Positions 1 to 6,553 are shown, counted from the stretch's first letter. The stretch is DNA of 9,965 bases from an uncultured bacterium (GCA_913058555.1 CAJXRJ010000226.1:1-9965); one strand, 5' to 3'. Program-made: numbers and translations. The notes: generated from the letters alone by a model not told the origin.

Positions 1-26
1 GGCTCGGAGATGTGTATAAGAGACAG
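1..26. other. Nextera (Tn5) sequencing adapter remnant at contig end
   Basis: Bases 8-26 read AGATGTGTATAAGAGACAG, the 19-bp Tn5 mosaic end used in Nextera libraries. The preceding GGCTCGG matches the 3' part of the Nextera read-2 arm. This is library adapter, not genomic DNA; genomic sequence begins at about position 27, inside trpA. Short plus-strand reading frames that begin here translate to peptides such as MCIRDR or MYKRQ, which are adapter-derived and should not be annotated. The junction means trpA is truncated by the end of the insert or contig, not by mutation. Confidence 0.97.
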
Positions 27-300
27 GTGCAACGACCCCCCGGATTCCCCCAAGGGTCGTACCGGAGGCCAACGCCCTCTGAGCCGCCGCTTGCAGCACG
101 GGACCGTCGGCGATGGGGTCGGAGAATGGAATGCCAAGCTCGACGCAGGCGGCTCCGGACTCTTCCGCCGCTTCGAGCAAACGGAACGTGCGGTCGAGCC
201 CGCCGTCCCCCGCGGTGAGGTACGGCGCCACGCGCGTCTCCCCGCGGGCCATGAGCCCGTGGGTCATCGCCACGAGCCGATTCGAAGCGAGCGCGCTCAT
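27..300 (-). CDS. trpA: Tryptophan synthase alpha chain, 5' part only (cut by contig end)
   Basis: TrpA cleaves indole-3-glycerol phosphate to indole and glyceraldehyde-3-phosphate and passes the indole through a tunnel to TrpB. About 91 residues are present of a usual 260-270. The visible N-terminal part carries the family signature ELGIPFSDPIADGP at residues 54-67. Within it, Glu54 and Asp65 correspond to the catalytic Glu49 and Asp60 of the Salmonella enzyme. The following QAAAQRALASGTTL also fits TrpA. The ATG (300-298) overlaps the trpB stop as ATGA, and a G-rich run (GGGGGG) lies a few bases upstream as a possible ribosome binding site. It is the last gene seen in the trp operon. The 3' end is missing because adapter sequence replaces it, so nothing can be said about the operon terminator. 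The family call is secure despite the truncation. Confidence 0.95.
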
Positions 301-1520
301 CGCTTGCCCCCCGCGAGTGCAGCCTTGGCCGCGATGACCGAGTCGAGATCCTTGTCCCCTCGCCCGGAGAGGTTGATGAGGACGCGCTTGCCACGGAGTG
401 CCGTCGAATTCTCGATCACCCACGCCACGGCGTGACTGGACTCGAGCGCTGGCAAGATGCCCTCGAGGCGCGCCAGGTCCCCGAATGCGTCAAGGGCCTG
501 GCCGTCGGTGGCCGATTCGTAGCGCGCTCTGCCGCTGGCGCCGAGGCCCGCGTGCTCCGGGCCCACCGCGGGATAGTCCAGGCCCGCGCTGATGCTGTGG
601 GTCTCACGGATCTGGCCGCCGTCGTCCTGTAGGACGTACGTGTGCGTTCCGTGCAGTACCCCTGGTGCGCCGCCGGAGAAGCGCGCAGCGTGGGCCCCCG
701 TGGCAACGCCCCGGCCGCCGGCCTCGACGCCCACAAGCTCCACCTCGGCGTCGTCCACGAACCCGCGGAAGATGCCAATGGCGTTGGACCCGCCTCCCAC
801 GCACGCGACAACGACTTCGGGCAGGTCCTGCATCTGATCCAAGCACTGAACCCGCGCTTCCCGACCGATGACGCTCTGGAAGTCCGCGACGATGCGCGGG
901 AACGGGTGCGGACCGAGGGCGCTCCCAAGAACGTAGTGGGAACCATCCGGGTCTTCGACCCAAGCCCGCATGGCCTCGTCCACCGCGTCCTTCAGCGTGC
1001 GCGAACCGCTGGTTACAAGCTCCACCTTGGCCCCGAGGAGCTTCATGCGCTGCACGTTCGGTGCCTGGCGTTCGGCGTCGCGCTCGCCCATGTAGACGGT
1101 GCACTCGAGCCCCAGCCGCGCCGCCGTCGTCGCCGACGCGACGCCATGCTGCCCGGCGCCCGTCTCGGCGATGATGCGCGACTTGCCGGCGCGCTTCGCG
1201 AGCAGGCACTGGCCGATCGTGTTGTTCAGCTTGTGCGCACCCGTGTGCAGGAGGTCCTCGCGTTTGAGCCAAACATCGACGCCGATCTTCTCCGAGAGGC
1301 GCGGCGCATGGGACAAGGGTGTGGCCCGACCGGCGTAGTTCGTGAGGAGCCCGTCGAGTTCGGCACGGAAGGCGGGGTCGTCCTTGGCGTCGATCCAGAG
1401 GGACTCCAGCTCGATCAGGTTCGCCATCAACGTCTCGGGCGCAAAGCACCCGCCGAAAGGCAAGGCGCCGCCCCCAGGGAAGTGCGGCGAGCTGCGAAAG
1501 GTCTGCGGGGAGTGAATCAT
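297..1520 (-). CDS. trpB: Tryptophan synthase beta chain
   Basis: This PLP enzyme condenses indole with L-serine to give tryptophan, in an alpha2-beta2 complex with TrpA. The ATG at 1520 gives 407 residues, against about 397 in enterobacteria. The PLP lysine is Lys97 in GAHKLNNTIGQ, the catalytic glutamate is Glu119 in AETGAGQHGVA, and the phosphate-binding loop GGGSNA is at 242-247. DYPAVGPEH (315-323) and the C-terminal LSGRGDKD (384-391) are also present, so all the usual active-site parts are intact. An open frame extends further upstream, but it only runs over trpF and lacks family similarity. The chosen start follows the operon pattern: it overlaps the trpF stop as ATGA, which suggests translational coupling, and no strong Shine-Dalgarno is seen. 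The sequence resembles the ordinary TrpB1 type, not the longer TrpB2. Confidence 0.97.
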   Translation of the reverse strand: MIHSPQTFRSSPHFPGGGALPFGGCFAPETLMANLIELESLWIDAKDDPAFRAELDGLLTNYAGRATPLSHAPRLSEKIGVDVWLKREDLLHTGAHKLNNTIGQCLLAKRAGKSRIIAETGAGQHGVASATTAARLGLECTVYMGERDAERQAPNVQRMKLLGAKVELVTSGSRTLKDAVDEAMRAWVEDPDGSHYVLGSALGPHPFPRIVADFQSVIGREARVQCLDQMQDLPEVVVACVGGGSNAIGIFRGFVDDAEVELVGVEAGGRGVATGAHAARFSGGAPGVLHGTHTYVLQDDGGQIRETHSISAGLDYPAVGPEHAGLGASGRARYESATDGQALDAFGDLARLEGILPALESSHAVAWVIENSTALRGKRVLINLSGRGDKDLDSVIAAKAALAGGKR

Positions 1521-2179
1521 CGGGTCATCCGTGGGGCGGAATGGGCGGCGGAAACGAAGCGCTGAATGGACGTGCGACTCTTGGTACCGGGAGCCCTTTC
1601 GAGGCCTGAAGAAGCGTCGACACCGAGGAGCCCAGCCTCGAGCAACCGTGGGTCGAGACCGTTCTCCAGAACCTCCGGCCCAAGGCCACCGGCCAGGAAG
1701 ACGGGCCCCGCCGCCACCGCTGCGAGCACGTCGTCCACCGGGACGCGTTCGCCGGTGCCGCCCGGGGCCGCGGGGTGATCCACCACGAAGGCCTCGGCGA
1801 TCGCAGACCACGCAAGCATCTCCTCGGCGGCGCCGGGTCCCGCCGAGATCCTTCGGAAGACCTGGAAGGGCGCACGGGCCCAGTCGCTGGGGGCTTCACT
1901 GCCGCAGAGCTGCACCCCGGAAAGGGCGGACTGGGCGAGCAGCGACTCGACGCCGGAGCGCGGCCGATCCACCGTCACCAGAAGGCCCTTGGGGCCTTTC
2001 CCTTCGAGCGGGGCCCCGAGGGCCAGGATCTGCGCGTCGGTCAGGTGGCGCGGCGAGGGCGCAAACGACACGAATCCCACGTAGTCCGCGCCCGCCTCGA
2101 GGGCCGCCTGGACGTCCACCGCCCGCGTCATCCCGCAGACTTTCGCGAGCAGCCCGTTTCTTTCAGCCACAGGGCCCAT
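1517..2179 (-). CDS. trpF: Phosphoribosylanthranilate isomerase
   Basis: TrpF converts N-(5'-phosphoribosyl)anthranilate to the ribulose phosphate form (CdRP) by Amadori rearrangement. It is a 220-residue TIM barrel, a usual length for a stand-alone TrpF. The catalytic cysteine is Cys15 in KVCGMT, and the likely general acid is Asp134 in FVVDHP. Other family landmarks are GADYVGF (30-36), LAGGLGPE (162-169) and GVDASSGLE (186-194). The ATG at 2179 overlaps the trpC stop as TGATG, and GGGGAGG at 2193-2187 lies 7 nt upstream, a good ribosome binding site that decides the start. One oddity is that the usual QLHG strand motif reads QLCG at 90-93. The protein is more divergent than its neighbours, as is common for TrpF, but its position between trpC and trpB supports the call. 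Confidence 0.94.
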   Translation of the reverse strand: MGPVAERNGLLAKVCGMTRAVDVQAALEAGADYVGFVSFAPSPRHLTDAQILALGAPLEGKGPKGLLVTVDRPRSGVESLLAQSALSGVQLCGSEAPSDWARAPFQVFRRISAGPGAAEEMLAWSAIAEAFVVDHPAAPGGTGERVPVDDVLAAVAAGPVFLAGGLGPEVLENGLDPRLLEAGLLGVDASSGLERAPGTKSRTSIQRFVSAAHSAPRMTR

Positions 2180-2979
2180 CAGTGAGCCTCCCCATTGAGA
2201 ACCGCGCGCCACTCGGCCAGAGTCTTCGCGGGATCTTCGGCGCGCATCAACGCCTCCCCCACGAGCACCGCGGAGGCCCCGGCGTCTCGCATGCGGCGGG
2301 CGTCCTCCGCCCCATGGATCCCGCTCTCTGCCACGCGAATGAAGGACTCGGGGATCTGTGGGATCAGCCTCTCAGGGATCGCTAGATCCACCTCGAACGT
2401 CGTGAGATCGCGGGCGTTGACGCCAATGCAATCGGGTTCGACCCGCAGGCCGCGCTCGAGCTCCACTTCGTCGTGAACCTCGAGCAAGACGGCTAGGCCG
2501 AGATCCCGGGCAGTGGCGCGCATGTCGCTCAGTTGGCTGTCGTCGAGACAGACCGCGAGGAGCAGCACGGCGTCGGCCCCCATGGCCACGCTTTCCACGA
2601 CCATGCCTTCGGACAGGAGGAAGTCCTTACGCAGGCGCGGGATCCCCGCGCACGCCGCTTCGGCGAGGTCCCGGGGCGCACCACCGAAGTGATCTTGCTC
2701 CGTGAGCACGGAGAGCGCGCTCGCTCCGGCGTTGCCGTAGGCAGTGGCTCGATCCGCGATCGACATCGCGGCGCCGAAGTCCCCCACGCTCGGGGAGCGG
2801 CGCTTGCACTCGGCGATGAACGACAGCCCTTCGCCCCGGAGCGCCCGCGTGAAGCGCGTGCCGCGCGCAGGATCGGGGTCGGCCACGGGTGGCTCCGCGA
2901 GCCGAATGGCGGCCCGCTCGGCCACGCTCTTGAGGATTGGGTCGAGGCGCGTGCCCGTCACCCTTGGGATGAGGCTCAC
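2179..2979 (-). CDS. trpC: Indole-3-glycerol phosphate synthase
   Basis: TrpC decarboxylates and cyclises CdRP to indole-3-glycerol phosphate. I chose the GTG at 2979, which gives 266 residues: it overlaps the trpD stop as GTGA and has AGGGAGGT at 2992-2985 with a 5-nt spacer. The reading frame stays open upstream of this but only overlaps trpD. Active-site motifs are intact: FIAECKRRSPS with Glu57 and Lys59, LSVLTEQDHFGG (89-100), LRKDFLL with Lys118, LLEVHDE with Glu167, IGVNARDL with Asn188, and VAESGI with Glu218. Phosphate-binding AVLVGEALM (237-245) closes the barrel. TrpC is separate from TrpF here, unlike the TrpC-TrpF fusion of E. coli. The enzyme works in the cytoplasm between TrpF and TrpA. 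Confidence 0.97.
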   Translation of the reverse strand: MSLIPRVTGTRLDPILKSVAERAAIRLAEPPVADPDPARGTRFTRALRGEGLSFIAECKRRSPSVGDFGAAMSIADRATAYGNAGASALSVLTEQDHFGGAPRDLAEAACAGIPRLRKDFLLSEGMVVESVAMGADAVLLLAVCLDDSQLSDMRATARDLGLAVLLEVHDEVELERGLRVEPDCIGVNARDLTTFEVDLAIPERLIPQIPESFIRVAESGIHGAEDARRMRDAGASAVLVGEALMRAEDPAKTLAEWRAVLNGEAH

Positions 2980-4028
2980 GCGGCACCTCCCTGGGGCATC
3001 GCGGCCGAAGTGATCTTCACCCATCCATCGAGAACCCCCTTCGCCGCACCGGAGTCAATGGCCTCACCGGCGCGCTGGACGCCCTCACGGAAATCCGCCG
3101 CGACCTCGCCCACGACGAGGGCGGCGGCGGCGTTCAGGACCACCGCGTCGCGCAGCGCGCCCGCCTTGCCAGAGAGCAGCCCATGAAGAAGATGCGCGTT
3201 GGCGCGCCCGTCGCCCCCCGCAAGGGACTCAACCGACGCGGTGGGCAAGCCCAGCTCGGATCCAGCAGCCTCCGGAACGGGAGCCGTCCCGATCGGTTGC
3301 ACGAGGTTGTCCCCCGCCAAAGTCAGCTCATCGGCGCCGCCCGCCCCATGGACCACAAAGCCGCGCTCACACCCAAGCGCCTCCAGGGCACCCGAGATGA
3401 GGGGGACAAACGCCTCGGAGGGCACGCCCACCACCTGCCGCCGCACGGCTGCGGGGTTGGCCAACGGGCCCACAAGATTGAAGATCGTCCGGACACCGAG
3501 GGCCCGGCGCACCGGGCCCGCGTGACGCATGGCCGGGTGAAAACTCGGGGCGAAGAGGAACGTGAACCCCGTCTCTTCGAGCGCCGCCCGAGCGACGTCA
3601 TCCGTCACCTCGAGCGCACCACCAAGCGCCTCCAAGAGGTCCGCGGAACCGGATTTCGACGAGACGCTTCGGTTGCCGTGCTTGATCACCTTCGCACCCG
3701 CGCCCGCGGCTACGAACGCCGCTGCCGTCGAAACGTTGAACATGCCCAGGCCATCGCCGCCGGTGCCGCAAGTATCGATGGCGCCGGGCTCTTCGTGCTC
3801 GAAGCGGCGCATGGATCCACGGAGGGCCAAAGCGACGCCCGCGACCTCCTCGGAGGACTCGCCGCGTTGGGCGAGGCCCACGAGCAAGCCGCCGAGGAGG
3901 GCGGGGTCGACTTCTCCTTCCAACACTTCCATGAAGAGTGCTTGGGTCAATGGGGTCCCGAGGGTCTCTCCCCGAAGAACTCGGCGCAGCCCCTCCCGGG
4001 CGCGCGCCGCTGGATCGCTCGCTGTCAT
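2976..4028 (-). CDS. trpD: Anthranilate phosphoribosyltransferase
   Basis: TrpD transfers the phosphoribosyl group from PRPP to anthranilate. The ATG at 4028 gives 350 residues, within the usual 330-350, with no fused glutamine amidotransferase domain. The PRPP-binding DTCGTGGDG is at 85-93. The substrate and metal-binding stretch NVSTAAAF (98-105) is followed by KHGNRSVSSKSGSAD (116-130). The anthranilate-site region HPAMRHAGPVRRALGVRT (164-181) and NLVGPLANPA (184-193) complete the family pattern. The start overlaps the trpG stop as ATGA, and the stop overlaps the trpC GTG. The upstream GCGGTG is a weak ribosome binding site, so coupling to trpG translation is likely. The sequence shows nothing unusual. 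Confidence 0.97.
   Translation of the reverse strand: MTASDPAARAREGLRRVLRGETLGTPLTQALFMEVLEGEVDPALLGGLLVGLAQRGESSEEVAGVALALRGSMRRFEHEEPGAIDTCGTGGDGLGMFNVSTAAAFVAAGAGAKVIKHGNRSVSSKSGSADLLEALGGALEVTDDVARAALEETGFTFLFAPSFHPAMRHAGPVRRALGVRTIFNLVGPLANPAAVRRQVVGVPSEAFVPLISGALEALGCERGFVVHGAGGADELTLAGDNLVQPIGTAPVPEAAGSELGLPTASVESLAGGDGRANAHLLHGLLSGKAGALRDAVVLNAAAALVVGEVAADFREGVQRAGEAIDSGAAKGVLDGWVKITSAAMPQGGAA
2985..2992 (-). promoter_or_regulatory. Ribosome binding site that sets the trpC GTG start
   Basis: AGGGAGGT (minus strand, 2992-2985) sits 5 nt before the GTG at 2979. It is inside the last codons of trpD and is the strongest Shine-Dalgarno seen in the operon. It argues for the GTG start over longer in-frame alternatives, and it would help re-initiation at the GTGA overlap. 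Confidence 0.8.
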
Positions 4029-4627
4029 CGAAGCACCGCCGCGCCATCGAGGACGGACTCGCCCGACAGGGATAGGAACCGCGCCATGAGCTTCATGCCC
4101 AGGGGCGTCAGGATCGACTCAGGATGGAACTGCAGACCAAAGCGCGGCAGCTCCGTGTGCTCGACGGCCATGACCGCGCCGTCCTCCGTCCAAGCGCTGA
4201 GCTGAAGCGTCGCCGGCAGCGCTTCGCGGTTGGCGCGCAGCGAGTGGTACCGGCCGCACGTCATCGGAGAGGCCATGCCGTCAAAGAGCCCGGTGCCCCC
4301 GTGGTGCACGAGGCTCGACTTGCCGTGCACAGGGGCCCCATCGACTTCGAGGGTTCCACCCTCCGATTCCACGAGGGCCTGATGGCCGAGGCAAACCCCA
4401 AGAACAGGCGTTCGCCCGGGGAGGCGCTTCAACAGCTCGAGCACGATCCCCGCCCCCTGCGGCCGCCCGGGGCCGGGGCTCAGGATCACGGCGCTCGGGT
4501 CCATGGCGAGGGCCTCCTCCACGGTGAGTGCGTCGTTCCGCATCACCCGCACGTCCGCACCGAGGGCGCTGAACGCTTGGTCCAGGTTGAAGACGAATGA
4601 ATCGTAGTTGTCGATCAAGAGGATCAT
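4025..4627 (-). CDS. trpG: Anthranilate synthase component II, glutamine amidotransferase
   Basis: This is the glutaminase subunit that supplies ammonia to TrpE for anthranilate synthesis. It could also serve aminodeoxychorismate synthase if the cell lacks a separate PabA. It is a class I amidotransferase of 200 residues. The triad is visible: Cys79 in GVCLGHQA, then His168 and Glu170 in QFHPESI. The oxyanion loop is SPGPGRP (50-56). The N-terminus MILLIDNYDSF is typical of TrpG/PabA. The ATG at 4627 overlaps the trpE stop as ATGA, and AGGGGG at 4640-4635 lies 7 nt upstream, which supports this start over the longer frame that runs back into trpE. Its place between trpE and trpD favours TrpG over PabA. 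Confidence 0.96.
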   Translation of the reverse strand: MILLIDNYDSFVFNLDQAFSALGADVRVMRNDALTVEEALAMDPSAVILSPGPGRPQGAGIVLELLKRLPGRTPVLGVCLGHQALVESEGGTLEVDGAPVHGKSSLVHHGGTGLFDGMASPMTCGRYHSLRANREALPATLQLSAWTEDGAVMAVEHTELPRFGLQFHPESILTPLGMKLMARFLSLSGESVLDGAAVLR

Positions 4628-6144
4628 TGGGCGGCCCCCTGGGGCTGGCTTGCCGTCGAGGCGGAGGGGTCTGACTCGGGCTGAAAGGCGGGCGACGTCG
4701 CGAGCTTGACCGCTTCGAAGAGCGCACTCGCCTTGGTGAGGGTCTCTTCGAACTCCGAGGCCGGATCGGAATGGAGCACGATCCCCGCTCCCGCCTGCAC
4801 GTGGAGCTGGCCTCCAGCACACACGATGGTTCGAATCGCGATGGCCATGTCGAGGTTGCCCGCACGGTCGAGATACCCAAACGCGCCAGCGTAGGCGCCC
4901 CGGTCGCGCCCCTCGATCTCAGCGCACAGGGTCATGGCTCGCACCTTCGGCGCGCCGCTCACCGTCCCCGCCGGGAAGGCAGCCTCCAGAGCATCGAGCG
5001 CATCCCGCCCCGCGGCGAGGTCGGCGCCGACGCGGCTCACTAGGTGCTGGACCCTGGGGAATTGAACGAGGGTACGGTGCTCCTCCACTTCGACCGTCCC
5101 CACTTTGGCGACGCGCCCCGCATCGTTGCGCGCCAGGTCCACGAGCATGTCGTGCTCCGCGCACTCCTTCTCGTCCCGCCGCAACTCCGCGCCGAGGGCC
5201 GCGTCCTCCTCCGGCGTCGCGCCGCGCCGCCGGGTGCCTGCGATCGGAACCACTTCGATTCGCCCGTCCACGACGGACACGAGCCGCTCCGGCGACGACC
5301 CCACGAGGCTCATGCCATCCGCTTCGAAGAAGAACATGTGCGGCGCGGGGTTCACGAGCCGCAGCACCCGGTACAGCGTGAAAGGGTCGCCTTCAAAGCG
5401 CTGGCTGAAGCGCTGCGACAGCACGCCCTGGAAGATCTCCCCCTCGCGGATCGCCGCCTTGAGGGTGCGCACGCCGTCTTCAAACTCTTCGCGCTTCATC
5501 GACGGTTTCGGCTCCGCGTCGATCAGGCGGAACCCCTGGTCCTCGGGCGGCGTGCCCGCGAGCTCCTTCGCGATCGTCCGCACGCGCCCCTCAGCCGCGC
5601 CGTAGTCCATTTCACCACCTGGGGCGGCGCAAAGGATCGCCACGGTTTGCGCGCCGTGGTCAAAGGCGATGACGTCGGGATAGTGGTCGAACGTCGCTTC
5701 CGGCAGGTCGAAGTCACGGACCTGGGGGCGCGGAACACGGGGCTCGAGCGTACAAGCCCACTCGTAGCTGAAGGCTCCGATCCATCCCCCTCGGAAGGGT
5801 GGCAGGTCGGCGTGTTCCGCTCCCGCGCCACGCCGCCCGGTACGGCGGGATGCCTCCCGTAGGGCGTCGGCGGGACCAAGGGTGAGCTCCTCGGCCGACC
5901 CGTCGAGACGAAGCTCAGCGGAGGCCGAGCCCGCCCTTAGATGCCCGTCGGGGTTGAGGGCCACAAAGCTGTAGCTCGCGAGCCGCTCGGGACCCTCAAC
6001 GGACTCCAGGAGCGCCGCATGCCGCCCCGCTGCTCGGCTCAGCTCGAAGGCACGCACCGGCGTGAGGCGGTCGGCTGGATAGATCGCCCAGGCGAGCTGG
6101 TGCTGGCCTGCGTCCTGGGCGGTGGAGGTTCTAAGGGGTCGCAT
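4624..6144 (-). CDS. trpE: Anthranilate synthase component I
   Basis: TrpE converts chorismate and ammonia to anthranilate and is the committed, feedback-controlled step. The ATG at 6144 gives 506 residues, a normal length. The N-terminal regulatory domain has LLES (45-48) and SYSF (57-60), the tryptophan-binding site of feedback-sensitive TrpE. The chorismate-binding domain follows: SSPERL (283-286 onward), PIAGTRRRG (300-308), DEKECAEHDMLVDLARND (324-341), FPAGTVSGAPK (390-400) and AGAGIV (451-456). The frame stays open back to a TTG at 6210, but that codon lies right behind the attenuator hairpin with no ribosome binding site and the extension has no TrpE similarity, so the ATG is preferred. 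AGGG 11 nt upstream of the ATG is only a weak binding site. The Ala/Ser/Gln-rich C-terminal tail (about 482-506) looks disordered. Confidence 0.96.
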   Translation of the reverse strand: MRPLRTSTAQDAGQHQLAWAIYPADRLTPVRAFELSRAAGRHAALLESVEGPERLASYSFVALNPDGHLRAGSASAELRLDGSAEELTLGPADALREASRRTGRRGAGAEHADLPPFRGGWIGAFSYEWACTLEPRVPRPQVRDFDLPEATFDHYPDVIAFDHGAQTVAILCAAPGGEMDYGAAEGRVRTIAKELAGTPPEDQGFRLIDAEPKPSMKREEFEDGVRTLKAAIREGEIFQGVLSQRFSQRFEGDPFTLYRVLRLVNPAPHMFFFEADGMSLVGSSPERLVSVVDGRIEVVPIAGTRRRGATPEEDAALGAELRRDEKECAEHDMLVDLARNDAGRVAKVGTVEVEEHRTLVQFPRVQHLVSRVGADLAAGRDALDALEAAFPAGTVSGAPKVRAMTLCAEIEGRDRGAYAGAFGYLDRAGNLDMAIAIRTIVCAGGQLHVQAGAGIVLHSDPASEFEETLTKASALFEAVKLATSPAFQPESDPSASTASQPQGAAQ

Positions 6145-6215
6145 GGGTATCGGTGCCCTGAGATTGGGCCAATGGAAAGACGGCGAAGGGGCGATCGGAG
6201 TGCGGATCAACGAAA

Positions 6216-6249
6216 GCGGGCCCCCGAGAGTGGTCTCTCAGGGGCCCGC
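6216..6249 (-). terminator. trp attenuator terminator hairpin (3:4)
   Basis: Read on the minus strand, the arm 6249-6235 (starting GCGGGCCCC) pairs with 6230-6216 around the loop ACCA. The RNA would form a continuous 15-bp, very GC-rich stem with a single U-G wobble (6240 with 6225). The same bases on the plus strand would give a C-A mismatch, so the hairpin is better formed in the trp-sense RNA. The tail is TTTCGTT, a short interrupted U-tract. It lies 72 nt before the trpE ATG and about 125 nt after the Trp codons of trpL. Its position and strength fit an intrinsic terminator that decides read-through into trpE; the weak U-tract is the main doubt. Confidence 0.82.
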
Positions 6250-6302
6250 AGGTGTTCGATCGGTCGTTCAGCGGCAAAGTCTGAAGCGATTTGGAGGCTC
6301 AG

Positions 6303-6428
6303 CTAGTGGCCAGGCGCATCGTCAAAGCGCAACAGACCGGCTCGAACCCCCGGGGAACACCCGGGGCCCGTGGGCCACCATCGCCAACTCCAGGAGCGGC
6401 GGGTCTGACTGCGATTCATGGACTGCAT
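6303..6428 (-). CDS. trpL: trp operon leader peptide
   Basis: A 41-codon frame upstream of trpE encodes a peptide with the segment WSWRWW at residues 13-18, so four of six consecutive codons are TGG (6392-6375). Such clusters are the hallmark of a tryptophan leader peptide: with too little charged tRNA-Trp the ribosome stalls there and changes the folding of the leader RNA. The start at ATG 6428 is favoured by GAGG at 6438-6435 with a 6-nt spacer. A second in-frame ATG at 6419 would give 38 residues. The frame ends in TAG at 6305-6303, before the attenuator hairpin. The rest of the peptide has no recognisable domain and probably has no function of its own. Short length makes it easy for gene callers to miss. 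The call rests on the Trp cluster, the binding site, and the position between a promoter candidate and the terminator. Confidence 0.85.
   Translation of the reverse strand: MQSMNRSQTRRSWSWRWWPTGPGCSPGVRAGLLRFDDAPGH
6343..6366 (-). promoter_or_regulatory. Attenuator segments 1 and 2 (anti-antiterminator hairpin)
   Basis: Just after the Trp codons, CCCCGGG (6366-6360) can pair with CCCGGGG (6354-6348) around a 5-nt loop, giving a 7-bp all-GC stem (1:2). The second arm and its flank (6352-6343) can instead pair with the 5' arm of the terminator (6248-6239) over 10 continuous pairs, three of them G-U (2:3, antiterminator). A ribosome stalled on the Trp codons would cover about as far as 6365 and so block 1:2. 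These pairings were drawn by hand; no folding energies were computed. Confidence 0.6.
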
Positions 6429-6434
6429 ACGTTT

Positions 6435-6438
6435 CCTC
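6435..6438 (-). promoter_or_regulatory. Ribosome binding site of trpL
   Basis: GAGG (6438-6435) within AGGGTGAGG lies 6 nt before ATG 6428 but 15 nt before the in-frame ATG at 6419. It therefore points to 6428 as the leader peptide start. Confidence 0.65.
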
Positions 6439-6481
6439 ACCCTAGGGCCGCAAGCTCAGGAACTGGGTTCGAACTGCTCAA

Positions 6482-6510
6482 AAATTTGCGGCAACGCCTC
6501 CCCGAGACAA
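6482..6510 (-). promoter_or_regulatory. Candidate promoter of the trp operon
   Basis: On the minus strand, TTGTCT (6510-6505) is followed after 17 nt by AAATTT (6487-6482), the only AT-rich patch near the leader. The -35 box matches TTGACA in four of six positions, while the -10 box is a poor match to TATAAT. A start near 6475 would leave about 47 nt before trpL, a plausible leader. No convincing TrpR-like operator was seen. This is a tentative call. Confidence 0.3.
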
Positions 6511-6517
6511 GCGCGCG

Positions 6518-6553
6518 GCTCGGTCCCAGCCCCTCGCCCCAGGGAGGCCGAGC
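6518..6553. repeat. Imperfect inverted repeat in the trpL-nfeD divergent intergenic region
   Basis: GCTCGGTCCC (6518-6527) can pair with GGGA (6542-6545) plus CCGAGC (6548-6553), leaving a 2-nt GG bulge and a 14-nt loop. It lies upstream of the trp promoter candidate and in the presumed 5' region of the plus-strand nfeD transcript. It could be an RNA hairpin or a protein site, or simply chance in GC-rich DNA. The rest of the 6429-6646 gap shows no gene and no clear plus-strand promoter. Confidence 0.3.

Noticed and set aside
10..435. Plus-strand frames starting MCIRDR or MYKRQ
   Set aside because: Their first codons are Nextera adapter and the rest is antisense to trpA and trpB.
642..1565. 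A 307-codon plus-strand frame antisense to trpB
   Set aside because: The opposite strand encodes TrpB with every catalytic motif. The antisense product is compositionally biased and unrecognisable, so it is a shadow frame.
3183..4205. A 340-codon plus-strand frame antisense to trpD and trpG
   Set aside because: It crosses the trpG-trpD junction on the other strand, has no domain signature and is explained by high GC content.
6145..6210. N-terminal extension of TrpE from TTG 6210
   Set aside because: The TTG follows the terminator hairpin directly, has no ribosome binding site, and the added residues show no TrpE similarity. ATG 6144 gives the family length.
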